Shown here in pieces: positions 23,519 to 36,940 of a stretch of DNA of 64,000 bases (position 1 is its first letter; each line of letters starts with the position of its first letter). The translations under genes were made by a program, and so were the position numbers. This DNA is from Pachyseris speciosa (lineage: Eukaryota > Cnidaria > Anthozoa > Scleractinia > Pachyseridae), in contig JAEMWC010000013.1 in assembly GCA_016490735.1 (NCBI GenBank), positions 735,001 through 799,000 of the forward strand. The letters are read 5' to 3'. The notes below the pieces were generated by a model. The model had not been told where the DNA came from, ran no database searches, and saw only the letters and a program-made list of their open reading frames with translations.

Positions 23519-26500
23519 CTGCAAAGACAAAACACATAGGCAGAGCGTTACTCTGGTGAAAAATTCATTGTTTGGCTCGGGTTAAACGCTGTACTTCACT
23601 TGAGCCAAACTTAACTCAGCCCATTAAGTTCATGTGAAGTACGTTAGACGTGAAGAACGCCTGAAGATAAACTTTGGGTCAAACGCCGATCTTAACATGA
23701 GCCGAACCAAACGCATTATCACATGTTAAGACCACAAAAGTATTAACATAAACAAAAACATCAATTTTTATACAGAAAATAATATTTCTTCAAACTAAAC
23801 TCAGCCACCCTCATCTAGCCATTAACTCCTTTCGACGTTTGATATAACAAAAATGTAACAATGTAACAATTATCCTTCGATGCGAAATAGCGTGGAAATA
23901 TTGCCTGATAATTTGCCGAAGAGATCGCAGGCCGTGCTGGCTGACATGAAGAGATATTTCGCCAGATTGTGAAGGCTACCTGTTTTATTATTCAACACAC
24001 AGATGGCAAAGTTTGTTGCAGAAAATAAAATAAAACGTTCGCAATTCATTAAATTATGTATATCACATGATATCTTTTAAGTAGGTACGACATATTTGGA
24101 CAGTGTTACAAAGTATTGGATAATAAAATTCATGAAGACTTACAGCAGCCGTGAGTAAATATTTCGACCAAGAGTGTTTGTTTTTCTTAAGCTACGGGAT
24201 ATGACGTGAACGAAAGAGAACGGGGGCTTTTACCTCCCATAACGACCCTGCAACGCCAGGTATTTAACACCTTGGATTATCTTCGGAACAAACTTGGGCG
24301 CGCCCGATGATCTCGCATCATCCAACGCACTTCCCATCGCTTGTTCCAATGCCAACACAGTCAGTGTTTGTTTACAACTGAGTCGTAAAGAGGCGATCAG
24401 TTCAAAACGACGAGGAAGCGAAAGAGAACGGGAATATTAGTGCGGTCGACAGAAGCGTAGCTGTGACGGATAACAAAGAACTCAGTGCGTACATCGCACT
24501 GCAAACAGTCCGGTTTGCTGTGTATTGGGCTTTTCCTCGCGACACAAGATTCTGAAGATTAAAAACTTGAAAGAGTTGGACCAATGTCTTACTTACAAGT
24601 TGCAATCAGTTTCAATGCACACCATTATCCGTAAGCCAAAAAGGTTTATTTATGGTGTTGCTGGAAAACTGGTGAAGTAATTTTAAACAAAACTAAACCA
24701 TTGTTTTCGGGTTTTCTTTGCGTTCGGCATGTCTTTTAGCTTTTCAAAGCCAGGGTAATGTGTCATAGGTCTTTCAAACGTACCCACTATACCTCAAGAC
24801 TTCAGCAGGATAAAAGAAATTCGAAACATCCAAAACGTTCGTTTGATTGGCGATTTCTTTGACCAGCGGGCAAAGCTTTGGCTTCGTGTCCCCAAACACA
24901 AACGCCGCGGCGGAAGTGGAAAGACTGAATTCTGAAAAATTCTATCCTCCTGACGACGTTATACCGCCGCTTGATACCACAAAAATGTGTTAGTGCAACA
25001 ATAATCGTGAAAGGTTATTTTAAAAGAACGATTTCAAGGCTCGGAAGAGAATGAGGGTCCTGGGAGGAGAAATTTGCGGTTTATCTCGGTTTAAAAACCT
25101 GGCGAGGTTTTCTTTGTTTTAAATGAGCTATTAATTTGCGGTACGCTATTGTTTAGAATGTTTTGTTTTCTTTGTTTAAGGTTATTCAGAGTTTCACAGG
25201 TTTTTACACCTACACTAGGTGGTGCCGAAATTTGCCTAATGACAGATAGATGTGAGATTTTTCGTTACAACTCCGTTTGTGTGATGTGACACAAGACATC
25301 AAGAATAAAATACCTTGTCTTTAGTTTTGAAAGATCCCCCCTCTGTTGTGCTTCAAGTCTCACAGACTATAACTTGTGCAAGAAGGATGGATGGCTTGCA
25401 AATTTTACACACAATTACAACGGTTTTATGTCAAGAATGTGGAGTTAAGTAATGACCAAGGAATTTATTAGTTTGGCCTGAAGGATACGCGTGAATTTTC
25501 AACTCCCTTCCGATCGGTTGTAACCGATCGAATTTCATTGACTTACGTCATTTCTTCACGTCTCAAAGAGTGAGACAATCCCTTAAAATAGTAACACAAC
25601 AGAAACGAAAAAAAAAACGTGATACAAATTTCGACTTCCATACACTCGTGAAACGTGAATTCGCATAACGGATAAATACGATAACTAAACAGTTACTGAG
25701 GGAGGTTTAATTAATTAAAAGACCGTGCTAATGGTCGTTGATAACTAGAACAAAGAGATGATGCCGCCGACAGGAAATGCTGCACAACAGATTCCAATAG
25801 AAGCTGAGAACTTCTCACTCAGTTCAGCTCACGTTCGGGTTCACTTGACAAACGTACATGATATAATAAAGCGACAAAAAACTGATACCAAACCGCAGTT
25901 AATTGCCAGACACAACATGGCGGTCCATAAAGATTGATAAAAGAGATTCAACAATCGATAGCTGCAGACCATCAGTTCTAAACACGCAATTGTTTTCAAG
26001 ACCATTCAACATCTGGGCTTCCATACTAAATTAAGGCCCTCCAAAGCTCAAATTATGCTCAATTTGGCGGCGAAACGACCGAGAGAAAGGCACACAACAA
26101 AACAGGAGGTGGGCCGGATTCGTGCAGCTTCTGGAGTTTGTTGAACGTTACTAAAATGGCAACAAATAAATATAGTTGTATGTCAATGAATTCGAAACCA
26201 CATCACAGTTGGAGTCGGTTTTATACCATTTACTCGAGTTGTGAACGATTTTTCTATGAGCTACTTTATTGTATTAGGCTAGCTTTTCTCATATGAATTA
26301 AACTGCAAGTTTAACAGTTCAAAGACAGGACCGGCACACTTCTATGATATCGCTAAAAAACCGACAGAAGACAGAAGATCTTGGATCCCAATAAGGGTAC
26401 ATTTCGAAACACGATTATGACAAAATGTAGCAAGAATAATCGACTTTTCGATCAAAGATCACTAAGAACTATAACTTTAATGTATTCTCACACATTGACA

Positions 26501-27817
26501 GTTTAAATACCACCACCTAACCGTTATTTGACGTCAAGATGGGCTTCGAAACGTCGATTATTCGCGCTGAGATCTCGAATCATTGGTCTTTCTCAAACGT
26601 TGGTTTTAAAGCTAAGCTTGTCGACTGCCTGTTCATCCCGAAGGTTTCCTTTATCCATTTAAACACGTTAACAAATAAACTTGAAAAGTAAATGGACTTC
26701 CCTGTGACTTTTGGAAAACACTGTTATCAAATGATTTTGACGCGATGAAGACAACTAAAATCAGACGAGGAAACAACTGCAAATGGACAAAGGGACGGAG
26801 CGAAAAGTGTCGCCTCTACGACATATTAAGACGCCCACAAAAGTCCATGTTTCTTTACGAGGCTCTCCGACCAACTGAATTTTAGATTTGTATGCTGCAA
26901 ATACTACTTGAAATAATGGTTGCTGGTAAAAAGGCAGCCAGTTTAACTGACAACGTGGCCTCGTATGAAACAGCCTGCGCGCATTTTGTCAACAGGCATT
27001 TCTAGTCACGCGAAAGTTTAATGAGACAAATTGGTTATTTTCAAACGATATTGGAATATTTGGCTTATCAAAGAATTCTTTTACTGTATTAATTGAAGCA
27101 ATGTTTGTAAATGAAACGTTTTTCCTTGTCGGCTCTTACGGGATCGAAAGTGTCGACAGCAACATTTGACAATGTTGCGACGAAATTAGAGATTAATATG
27201 ACCGATATGAGCACAGGCGCCCAAAATGTTGAGACAATTTGGGTTAATAACAAGAGCAAGCACAGAAATTAAGCTCAAAAGCGAACAAATAACATGAGGC
27301 AAAATGCGAGTTCAAGAAAGAAAACAAAAGCGAGATCCGAGTATTCGATATTCGCTTGAACTACGTGCCATCATTTTAGTTTGACATGAAATAAAACAAT
27401 AACTCAGTAAGACATCGGTGAACTGGAATTTCAAAACCCTACCTTATTCCAGTCGACGAATGACCGACAATAATCCTGACGTGCCTTTCGTGAATTTTCG
27501 ATTTCAATTCACGCTAGTTGCCAGATCACGAGCCTTTGTATCCACAGTTAAGCCTTTAGTTTTATCCTGAGCGTGTCCAACTATTTTCTGATTCAAACAT
27601 TCAAGTGAAGACGCTAAATTCTCGCCACACCAACACTAAAAGTGATCCGTTCGCACAAATGGCGGTCACCCAGGCTTCCGACTCTATCAGAATCAGCCAA
27701 TGAGCGCGTGACATTTTGACAGATATTTTTTGACATAACATCTTTCATCCTTGATCAAACAGAAAGTCCGCGTCATTCGCAAAGCAGGCAGTAATGCAGA
27801 AGGCCGATAGAAACAAA
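23519..27817. other. Upstream region of the Ig gene, nothing recognised
   Basis: About 4.3 kb that should hold the first intron, a 5'UTR exon and the promoter of the Ig gene. No specific exon or promoter can be pinpointed by eye. Confidence 0.35.
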
Positions 27818-28171
27818 GGTTGTTTACCATTTACCACAAAATCCCGGAAATTCCGGTTGGAATGTAAATGGTAAACGTTTTTTGGTTCGTCCCACTGGAA
27901 AATTCCCGGGACAAACGGGAGTTCTGAAAAGGTAGTCCTGTTTTCCCGGTTGGGACGTTCCCGATGGAAATTCGTTTACCATTTAGAAGTTTCTGTGTTT
28001 CGTACTAGTTTCAGTCCTCTTGGGTTTTGGCCGAGCGTAATCTATCCAATCAGCGAGCGCGGCGTGACAATACGGAAATTTTAGGCAAATGGTAAACAAA
28101 ACATACCATTCCTTGCGAACGAAAATTCCCAACCGAAATTTCCGGAATTTTTTTTAAAATGGTAAACAACC
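27818..28171. mobile_element. MITE (GGTTGTTTACCATTTACC ends)
   Basis: A 354 bp element has inverted ends GGTTGTTTACCATTT / AAATGGTAAACAACC, and the same phrase recurs inside. A half copy occurs at about 16681-16740. Confidence 0.65.
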
Positions 28172-28801
28172 AAAAGCTTATGCCAAAATAGAGTGTTTGG
28201 AAAACTATGAACAAATATTTTTCACATATTTCCATGCCCCAGATTTCAAGGAGGTTGGTAGCGCTGCCAGAGTGGCCAATTTTTTTTTTTTTTTACAATG
28301 TGTTACTTTGTTGGTGGTTTGACGGTCAAAGAATTTTATTTTCAAACACAAAGGGCCGAATATTCGAAAGAAAGAAGGTCAACTGTAACAAAAACGTAGT
28401 CGTGGGCGATGTTATTCTAATCATCCCACTGTGACAGACTCACGATTGAAATAAGCCAGGCCGCGACACATAGTTCAAGGCAGTCGTATGCATCTGGCGG
28501 TATCACGCATTTCCCAACGAAGGCATTTGTTTATATCCGCGTTTATCGAGTTTTACAAGTAAGTATTAAAAAATCAAGAGGATGCTTCCTTTGATGTAGC
28601 CTAAGAGAATCAATTTATCGAACGCGGGACTTGTGAAATCTGCCATTTCTTAATGGCGCCAGCGTCGTTTATACCGAATTTGGTTCAATGTGGAACCTTA
28701 AACACGTTTGATTTCATCAGAGGAAATTTGTCTTCTCTCTGAGAGTAATTTCCTAAAGGTGACGTTGCTGTGGTTAATTTCTTACATGGTTGCTTTTGCA
28801 G

Positions 28802-28874
28802 GTTTACGTTTTTCAACTTCAGTAGCCAACAAAGAGTATGACACGTACGAAATGGCCTACATTGTGTACAGTGG
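28802..28874 (+). CDS. Candidate internal exon, plus strand
   Basis: A 73 bp segment is bounded by TTGCTTTTGCAG and GTGAGT and is open in one frame (RFSTSVANKEYDTYEMAYIV). A GTAAGT donor at about 28558 could end an upstream leader exon. No family is recognised and the rest of the gene is not found. Confidence 0.35.
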
Positions 28875-30786
28875 GTGAGTGACTGCTCCTACCTTACCTT
28901 ATCAGTTGTATAATGTAAAAAACATACTGTGGTTTGCTGTCGAAACAGAGTTTAGTTAATGCTTCTCCTATCGTATTGTTCTCAAAACGTCTCCAAAACG
29001 AAAAGCGCTGATATTTGTGAAGAATATTAAAAAGCCCAACAAACACTGTTGAAGAATTTCAAGAATCGCGCAAAGAGCATCATCGAATATTAAAGTCTGT
29101 CTCTCAATTGTAGATGAATGCTCGAGCATTACGCCTTCTTGGGGGATCATGAGTTTAAGGAATAATCGGGAAAGAAAAGCTCTTAAGTCACTACTTGTGT
29201 AGCCTGCGTGGCAGGCGCTAGAAAGGGGAAAGAGAGGGGGAAAGTGGGCGCGCGCGCGAAGCGAGAGATCGCGCGGGGAGCGCGACGGGAGCAGACTGCA
29301 ATTGTGTGACTGTGTGACAGGAAGCAAAAATAGCGATGATCGTCATGACTAACTTCGCCCTGGAGTACGTGCTTGAAAGCACACACTGTCAGACTACAAT
29401 TGTGGCCTGTAGGGCGGGAGAAATACACGCGGCGCGAGGAGATGCGACCTCCAGTCGCGATTTCACGCGCGCGTGTATTTCTCCCGCTCCCCAATCCACA
29501 CTCCTCGCAGTCTACCCCAAGTCCCGCTAAATTTCTTCGCTCGTTCTCGTACGCTCGCCCCAATGCCCGAGTCCCTGGAACAGACTATGTTAACAGATGG
29601 GGAGAATTTCAAACGTCATCAATTAGGCAAACGGGTACCCAACGACAAGTTTTGGTAGATATCTGTTCGGTGGAGGGTAGTTCGCCTTGGGTTTACGGCG
29701 TCGATTAAAGAGTGCACTCGAATTTTCGTAACTAAAACGTAGCCTAAAAAATTCGAAATGGGTATTTCATAGCCCCTGAGGTTTTCGGAAAGGTCATAAT
29801 TGCTGTTTTTGGCAATCAAAAATGTCAGCTGGCATTTTCGGAAAGAAAACTGTTCCCGGCTAGAAAATTCGTGGAAAGCATTTTCTCAAAGGAAGATTTT
29901 GTGCCCTAACATTTTCGGGCAATTACAATTTCAGCTTGGGAATCCGAACAGATGAAATTCTTCTAGCTAACGAAAACATCACCTTAAACAGACGTCAAAC
30001 ACCATAAGGTACTTAAAAATGAACGGAGGCGAGCACGCACCAAAACAAAAGGTTTATTGCGCACAAACAACGCCTCTACACGTGCTTTTTACATCTTTGT
30101 GGTCCTCTGCAAACAACGACGTGATATCACCAAAATGAAAGGTTTTATCGAGAACGTGGACGCAAGACGGTGGATTATTTTTTCTTGTTGTTTGCTTCAA
30201 TGCTGCCAGTCATAGTAATTTAGTTTTTAAATAGTTTTCCCGCAGGAGTTAGTATAATCGCCAGAGTTACAACAACGAGAGCGAGTATTTTGACAAGAAG
30301 TTTTCGGCGCCATCGCCGTTGTCGTCTTGCTGAACTTGAACTCTCTTTGAGAAAAGCAAAGGAAAGGAATATGCGGACGTGACATAAACATGAATACGAA
30401 GCCACGCTAATCCAGCCTAAGCGCAAAATAAACACAAGGTAAAACTCTTTGATTAGATGGACATAAGGTATGCATGTGCTATTCTCTTGAAAGATTCACA
30501 CCGTCAACTCGTTAAGCTGGCGTGAATGAAATCTGTCGGCAATTGCTAAGCCGGGAATTATCCTTTCATTTAAAATATTTCGAACACATACCATATGACT
30601 GTTCGAAAGGGGTACCATTTGTCAATGGAAGGTATACGAAAGGGGTACCTTTTCTGTCAAAAATGGTATATAAAAGAGTAAGGGGTCGGACCTCGGAGCG
30701 GAGCCTCGCAGTATTAATGGAAACCTGAAAGAAACCACGGGGTTTAGAAAGAATCAGGTTTCCTCAACAGGACTTAAAATAACTAA
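28875..30786. other. No gene recognised
   Basis: A GC-rich patch with GCGC runs and a partly inverted segment lies at 29200-29530. No supported exon is seen. Confidence 0.35.
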
Positions 30787-31109
30787 TCTCCTTCGCAGCC
30801 GTTATTTGGGACGTCACGCAACGCTCCTCCCCACTAACGGCTGCTCACTCGAGCTTTGCATTCCTTCCCTCAAACCGACCAATAAGGGGCAGGCTTCCAT
30901 TTTCTAGAAACCTGGTCCTGGTCCTGGTCCTCGTCTTGTTGTGCTTTTGGCGGCAAATATAACGAGAAACATGATTGGCGCAGCTGCCAAGAATTACTTA
31001 CATTTTATTGGTTCTCGGTAACAGAGGGAAAGGAATGCAGAGCTCGAGTGAGCAGCCGTTAGAGGAGAGGAGCGTTACGTGACGACCCTAATAACGGCTG
31101 CGAAGGAGA
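30787..31109. mobile_element. MITE (TCTCCTTCGCAGCCGTTATT ends)
   Basis: A 323 bp element has inverted arms of about 110 bp, containing CGAGCTTTGCATTCCTT on one side and its complement on the other. Confidence 0.7.
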
Positions 31110-31327
31110 CTATAAAATAACGAGTCTAATAAATAATAGCAACATGAGCCAGCAAAAGTAAAACAAGCTTTTAAATGACATTAAAGGAAATGCACGTTTA
31201 CATTCAGCCTACCCAGCCTAATTTCTGCTCAAAAACTTGAAATTCAATCACAGACTTATATGGATATTTTAGGCCAAGGAAGATGCCACAGGACCATAAA
31301 TGTTGTTTTTAGTTTACATTTGATTTA

Positions 31328-31690
31328 TAATGGTAATTAAACTGAATTGAGTGCAATTTGGTCTGAAATCGTACGCGTGATTTCAAAATCGAACGAGCGC
31401 GCAGCGCGAGTTTGATTTGAAATCACAAGTATGATTTCAGACCAAAATTGCATGACACGAAGTTCAATTACCACTTTATTACACCCATTTTGAAATCACA
31501 CAGTTTTTTGTCAATATTAATATTTGTTTATCTATAAAATTTGACAGGTTAGTGTTATTTCACTTTCATTTTGATGAGTTACAGAAAGGATGCGATTTAG
31601 AGTAAAAAATGGTGCAATTTGGGAATAAATTGCACTGTTGAGAACCAATCAGATTGCAAGGATCACCAGTGATTTCAAAATGGGTGTAAT
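31328..31690. repeat. Inverted-repeat-rich segment
   Basis: TGGTCTGAAATC is inverted within 31350-31445. A longer pair, ATTACACCCATTTTGAAATC and its complement, lies at 31479 and 31669. It is a probable MITE or two overlapping ones. Confidence 0.5.
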
Positions 31691-32111
31691 AAACGAAAAT
31701 AATCGCTTGATACAAAAAAATTGGGTTTGACATAGATATATGATAAAATGGTATAAATATATATAAGAATTGTAAATGTGTCTTGATATTTTGTCACGTT
31801 TGGACAAGCATAAGATCACCCAGTCATTCAGCCATGAAACTGTACAACCAAAATTACGATTAAAAAATTCGAAACAAAACAAAAACAAACAAACATCAAG
31901 ATACTACAAAAGACAGACGAAAGACATAAAGAATCATGTAAAGGGAACAGATGGGAACAAATAGGACTATTTGTTTGGAAGAGGGCCGTTACACTTAAAA
32001 ATGAAATCAAATGCAAAATCGAGGGAATGTTGAGATGGACTAATTTGCATATGTCGTAATGTGACACGCGAGTGGTATGAGATTTATTTTCCGAGTTCAG
32101 TGGCTCATAGC

Positions 32112-32636
32112 CAGCCTAGTCCCTAGGCGTTCTCGGCTCGGTAAAACTCAACTGTCAGCGGTGACGTCACCAAGAACGCCTAACAAATACTGCCATATCC
32201 ATCATAAACAACACTGAAATATGCACGAGATCGTACGTTACGGTTGCTGCACAAACGATGGGTGTCCACATCGCACTCATCTGAATCTACAAAAATTATG
32301 CTCACGATAAAAAATGTGCGGCGAAGTACATGTAACTTTAATATGAACACGACAGAATTTTGAACGGAAAAGCAACGCAAAATAACGGACTGAAAAGGTT
32401 ATTGCACAAACTTAGAACTTACCGTCGTTTGTGGACACTTCCATTGTACCGATTTGTCGCATCGGCGGTAAGCTTTCACACGATACGGCGTGGAAACTAG
32501 CAAATTCCAACCAGGGGTTTTTTTGGGCTAAAATCAGGGGTTTATTGGCAATATGTGCTGGGCGGTCTCTCGCCCACTCCTTCCCAGACTTCACGCGGAC
32601 AAGGGTGGAAAGAGGGAACGCCTAGGGACTAGGCTG
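32112..32636. mobile_element. Mutator-like MITE with 9 bp target duplication
   Basis: A 525 bp element has ends CAGCCTAGTCCCTAGGCGTT / complement and is flanked by perfect 9 bp duplications GCTCATAGC at 32103-32111 and 32637-32645. A 9 bp duplication is typical of the Mutator superfamily. No transposase is present. Confidence 0.75.
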
Positions 32637-32645
32637 GCTCATAGC

Positions 32646-33267
32646 CACTTAGTACTTGAATTGAGTTGATACCCATTCTTTTCAGAGTCGAATTCGCGAC
32701 CGTCAAGTCAACAAAAGGCTGACGTTATTAACCGGGGTTAGATTACCTCTGAGACGCAGGCTAGCTCACTACACACCCTGGCAAATGGAAAACGCACAAA
32801 ATCAACGCATTACTAAATTTCTTTCAGCAACTGCAACTCAGCGAGGTGTATAAGTTTGTTTATAGTCTGCGTAGCTGGATGTATTGTAGGCGCGGGGAGC
32901 AAAGTTTTGGCGGCGGCGCCATAAAAAGCGAGCGGCGAAGCCGCGAGAAGAATGGGGAGGAGGCGTTTGAAATACCGCCTGCCCGAAAATCCATGGTTTA
33001 ACTTTTTGAATAGTCCGCAAACCGGTGTGCGGGAAAAACGGATAGTTCGAGAGAGGTAGACACGTCAATCAAATGTTAGATGATCCCTCGCATACTTCAA
33101 TACTTTACATCAGTTTCACCGATACGGATTCGAGAGCGTGGGGGCCCCACCCTCTGGGTGTTGGCTGAATTACATAAACCTTGCCCCCACCATCCCTTTC
33201 TTTCCACTTCTTACCTCCTCCCTTAGTGACAATACCGATATAATGATACATCGTTATCGATATTTAG
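32646..33267. other. No gene recognised
   Basis: No supported exon or repeat is seen here. Confidence 0.35.
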
Positions 33268-33532
33268 TATAAATCTTCTAGCGTTCTATCACGAATGCCG
33301 TTCTCTGATTGGCTACGCTACTCGCTATCTATTCTGTGATAGATATTGAGTAGCGGTTGTCAACAAAATGACGGCCGCTTCTTCGCGTTTTCAAAGTGTC
33401 TGCGAGGAGAATTTAGATAATTTACTTGTTTAGTTTTGAACGACTAGAAGATTTATACTAAAACAATTGCAACTGCGCGTTCTCATCAGCTATCACGCGA
33501 TAGAAATCTCGAGCTCATAATCTAATTGTTAA
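33268..33532 (+). repeat. Dispersed repeat, copy A
   Basis: This segment (AGCGGTTGTCAACAAAAT, TTTTGAACGACT, AGCTATCACGCGATAGAAAT) is shared with 59242-59492 in the same orientation at roughly 80-90% identity by eye. Type unknown. Confidence 0.6.
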
Positions 33533-33858
33533 ATAGATATCGATCGGGCACTTTGTCCAGCTGACATAGTGACCGCGCTCACTTAGAACTTTCACAACTT
33601 TTTTTCCTTGTTTGAGAAAACAGGACCGAAGCTCGTGACTTTTTCGTGATATTTAATTATTCATTCGCCTTTTGAAAGCCATGTTTTCCAGAAATATTTG
33701 CATTTTTGCACTATTGCCACTTTTGATCATTTTTCGAGTCAATTTTTTCTGTTTTCGCGCCTCAGTGGAGAAGAAATCAAACTTGGTAGACTTGCCTGGG
33801 GCGCTTTCCGTTGGTCTTATCTCCTTGGTCAGACCAAGGCCAATCTGTTTGGGATATA

Positions 33859-34303
33859 CCGTAAAAGCTCTATTAAGCCCCCGGAGGACTTATTTAATTT
33901 CAGGCCTTATTAACGGGGGACTTATTGGAGAGGGGGGCTTAATAGAGAGGGGGGGGGCTTATTTCAAATCTTTGAACACGCCGTTTTCGTGTTAAATAGT
34001 TTCTGTACAAATCTCAAACAACTGCAGTAAAACTTTATTATTTAATACCGAGCAGGAAACAGTATTGTATGTTTTATTGTATATTTGTTTAAAAACAAAC
34101 CAACTGGGCCGCATAAAGTGTATTTCGTCAGAGGAAATAGGAGGGAATAATTATAAAATCTCGTGTCCCAAAAGGGGGGAGGGCTTATTAGTGGGGGGGG
34201 CTTATTAACAAAACCGACTCCCAAACGGGGGGCTTATTAGAGAGGGGGGCTTATTAGAGAGGGGGGCTTAAAAGAGAGGGGGGGCTTAATAGAGCTTTTA
34301 CGG
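33859..34303. mobile_element. MITE (CCGTAAAAGCTC ends), copy B
   Basis: This has the same TA-flanked ends as 15739-16118. Inside the right end, four to five copies of a GGGGGGCTTATTAGAGA-type unit extend the terminal repeat. Confidence 0.7.
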
Positions 34304-34912
34304 TACTACCTTGAAGGGCGATAATTTAGGGCAAAGGGGCTCGCGGACAAATTCAGTCTTATTTATACCGTTTCCATAGGTGGATCTTTGTTTACATGTT
34401 TTGATTCATTAGCATGTATTAGCAAAACATGACAAAACAAGCTACGAACGTTTAAAATGTCAAAGTTTAAAAGGGAGTTTCTCAGTTGACCGAGTCAACT
34501 CGGAGTCCGAGTCAAGTCCGAGTCCGAGTCACTTGAATGAGGTCTGCTAAACGAGAAACGCTTATCTCGTCAAGCGCTCTAGCCTGCGAACCATGCAGTC
34601 GATTCCTTGCCAAACGCTGTGCAGGAAGATTCGCCCAAGAACGGGGAGAAATGGCGCGTTTAGATTGGTTAGTAGCTTGTCAATCAAGAAGTAAATCAGA
34701 AATTTGACAGTTCTTACATGTGCTGTCGTTAATACGCATCCACTATGGCTAAAAGCCATCATTTGCCATCGCTAAAACCATTCGCTGCCATTAATACTCC
34801 GTCGCTATCGCTTAATGCTAAATCTTATTACTATCACTAATACTCGTCCGCTATCGGCTTACAAAAACTCGTTGTTATTATTATTTTAAACTAGCCCTGG
34901 CTAAATTGCTAA
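34304..34912. other. No gene recognised
   Basis: GAGTCCGAGTC-type short repeats occur at 34494-34531. No exon is supported. Confidence 0.35.
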
Positions 34913-34922
34913 ATTGCCCGTT

Positions 34923-35477
34923 AAAAAAAGGGTCTGTCGGATTATTCCGGCATAATTTTGAGCATAATACTATATCTGGAGCATCAGGCATAATGCTGGC
35001 ATAATACTAATATTTTTGCAGCATAATGCTGTTGTTAAAAAAAACTGAAAACTGTGAAACGTGTATGCAAATTTTGCCAGCAACTCCAGCTAGAATGTAC
35101 AAAGTTGATAAAAGCGGGAATATTTTAGGAACTGGATAAAGGTACATGTAAGTGCTATAATCCTATAAAGCAAGACGTCACGAGAGACTTTGTTGTTTGT
35201 AACTTACTTTTCGATGCTGTTAGTTTTAAACAACTTTGGCTCATCAAATGTTAAACTGAATAATTATTGTCTAACATTTTTTTCAAAAATGAAAGACTAC
35301 GAATGTTTAATAATAGGTACGGGCCTATGGGGGTGGGGTGGAAATGTCATTTTAGTCCGGCATAATTTTTAGCATTATACCTCCAGCCGAGCATAATTTC
35401 GAGCATAATACCCTGCTTTCACGAGTGACGCCCGAAAGCATAATACTCTGTTTTACGAGCATAATCCGACAGACCCT
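34923..35477. mobile_element. MITE with GCATAAT subterminal repeats and 10 bp target duplication
   Basis: Ends AGGGTCTGTCGGATTAT / complement are flanked by ATTGCCCGTT at 34913-34922 and 35478-35487. Both ends carry many GCATAAT units (about 14 in total), spaced irregularly. A 9-10 bp duplication suggests a Mutator-like origin. Confidence 0.75.
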
Positions 35478-35707
35478 ATTGCCCGTTCGCTTGCTCGATC
35501 TCCTTGCACAGCGTCTGAAAAGGAATCGACTGCTTCAATTCGCAGGCTAGCGATGATGCAAAGATATTAAGCGATATTTTCAGATGGCAGTTACCAAAGG
35601 CAATTGTCTAAGAATGTCGAATGTGAGACTCCAATACCAGGTACAGTGCACTTTATTTGGCCGATTCAAGCCTTGATTTAGCTTATTTCATGATTTTTTT
35701 CCCAAAG

Positions 35708-35851
35708 GTTTACGTGTTACAAAATTTGACTCCTACTTCGGCTAAAATGCACTGCGTGATCCCCAGTGCTCAAGAAACTGCCGATTGTGATCCCAAACAC
35801 ATGCCTGGGAGTAAAATCAAAAGACTAGCTGACCAGTTCAACAATGAAAAG
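35708..35851 (+). CDS. Candidate coding exon, plus strand
   Basis: A 144 bp phase 0-0 segment (48 codons, no stop) lies between a T-rich tract plus AAAG and a GTGAGC donor. The translation contains PKHMPGSKIKRLADQFNNEK. It looks like part of an intracellular protein but no family is recognised. The next exons are not found; the Polinton and LINE lie downstream, possibly in its intron. Confidence 0.45.
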
Positions 35852-36258
35852 GTGAGCACAACTTACCTGCGCAAATCTCAGCCTTTTATTCTATCGTGGC
35901 TCGAAATGAGAAACAAGTCTGTTACACCTCGACCACGACCTCGTAGTGGTAAAATACACCGCTGACCAGCGACTCGGTCTGTTGACTCGGAGTTGGGTCT
36001 GACTCGGGCTCGGTTTTGACTCAGTAAATGAATCTACCCTTTTAAAAGGAATTGTATGGCTGTGTGGCAACTCTGGCCATATACAGTTCCTTGCTGTTTG
36101 TTTAAATACAAGCTTGAAGCCTTTCCTTGCGGTTAAATTTCCCTTATGAACTCCGCTTTAATTTAGTCGGACGAATACATAGTACGACCAGCAAGTAGAC
36201 TTATTAGGCTACTTCTACAAAATCGCCTTGTAGGGTCCTGTTTGTTCTTCCTGTTTGT

Positions 36259-36500
36259 ACAGAAATAGGTGTGCATCTGAATGACAAGAATGCGAATGAA
36301 ATAATATCACGAGAGTCTAAAAAATGCCGAAGCAAACTGGAGTGTGTAATTTTTGAAATGCTCTTGATAAAGAAGAAAAGACCAAAGCTAAATACCTAAA
36401 GTGACTCTATTCGCGAGAAACTCTTTGTGTTAACACTAGACTCTCGTGACATTATTTCATTATTCGCATTCTTATCATTCACATACACACCTATTTCTGT
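36259..36500. mobile_element. MITE with about 60 bp inverted ends
   Basis: ACAGAAATAGGTGTGCATCT at the left matches the complement at the right (CACACCTATTTCTGT). The repeat continues through GAATGCGAATGAAATAATAT. It sits about 50 bp outside the Polinton. Confidence 0.65.
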
Positions 36501-36553
36501 ATATATAATATTAATTATGTTAATGTCTCCACATTCGACAATGATGACATGAA

Positions 36554-36746
36554 AGTAGTATAGTGTTTGGGGGTATCAGCGCAAGAATTAATTTAGGGGG
36601 GTGTTTTAGCAAAATGATCTCGGATTTTGGAAAAACTATAGTTATTTTATTTTTGATCTCGTAAAATGCGTGACTTTCTCGGAAAAATCACCAAGCGTGA
36701 CATTCTCGGAAAAACAGGAAATGAGTCATCACCTATAGCTATTATT
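36554..36746 (+). repeat. Polinton left terminal inverted repeat
   Basis: 193 bp, matching the right TIR in inverse orientation with a single difference seen (GCAAGAATT here, GCAAAAATT there). It contains an internal near-repeat of TTCTCGGAAAAA spaced by about 30 bp. Confidence 0.95.
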
Positions 36747-36940
36747 ATAACTCACGTGACGGTCGCATGATTTTTCTAACCAATCACAATGAAACAAGTT
36801 CCTTATTATAAATTCTTGAAGTAAAGTTTACTGACAATGTTTACTTAAAAAGTTTATGCTAAAGTTTGTTATCAAACTCAAACCAACCCAACCTTACTTG
36901 GACACATGAACAAGACTGCTTGCGATACTTGTATGTAGAC

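Noticed and set aside
23290..23535. 81-codon frame containing the signal peptide
   Set aside because: Only 55 bp is coding; the rest is intron after a good GTAATT donor and 5'UTR before an acceptor.
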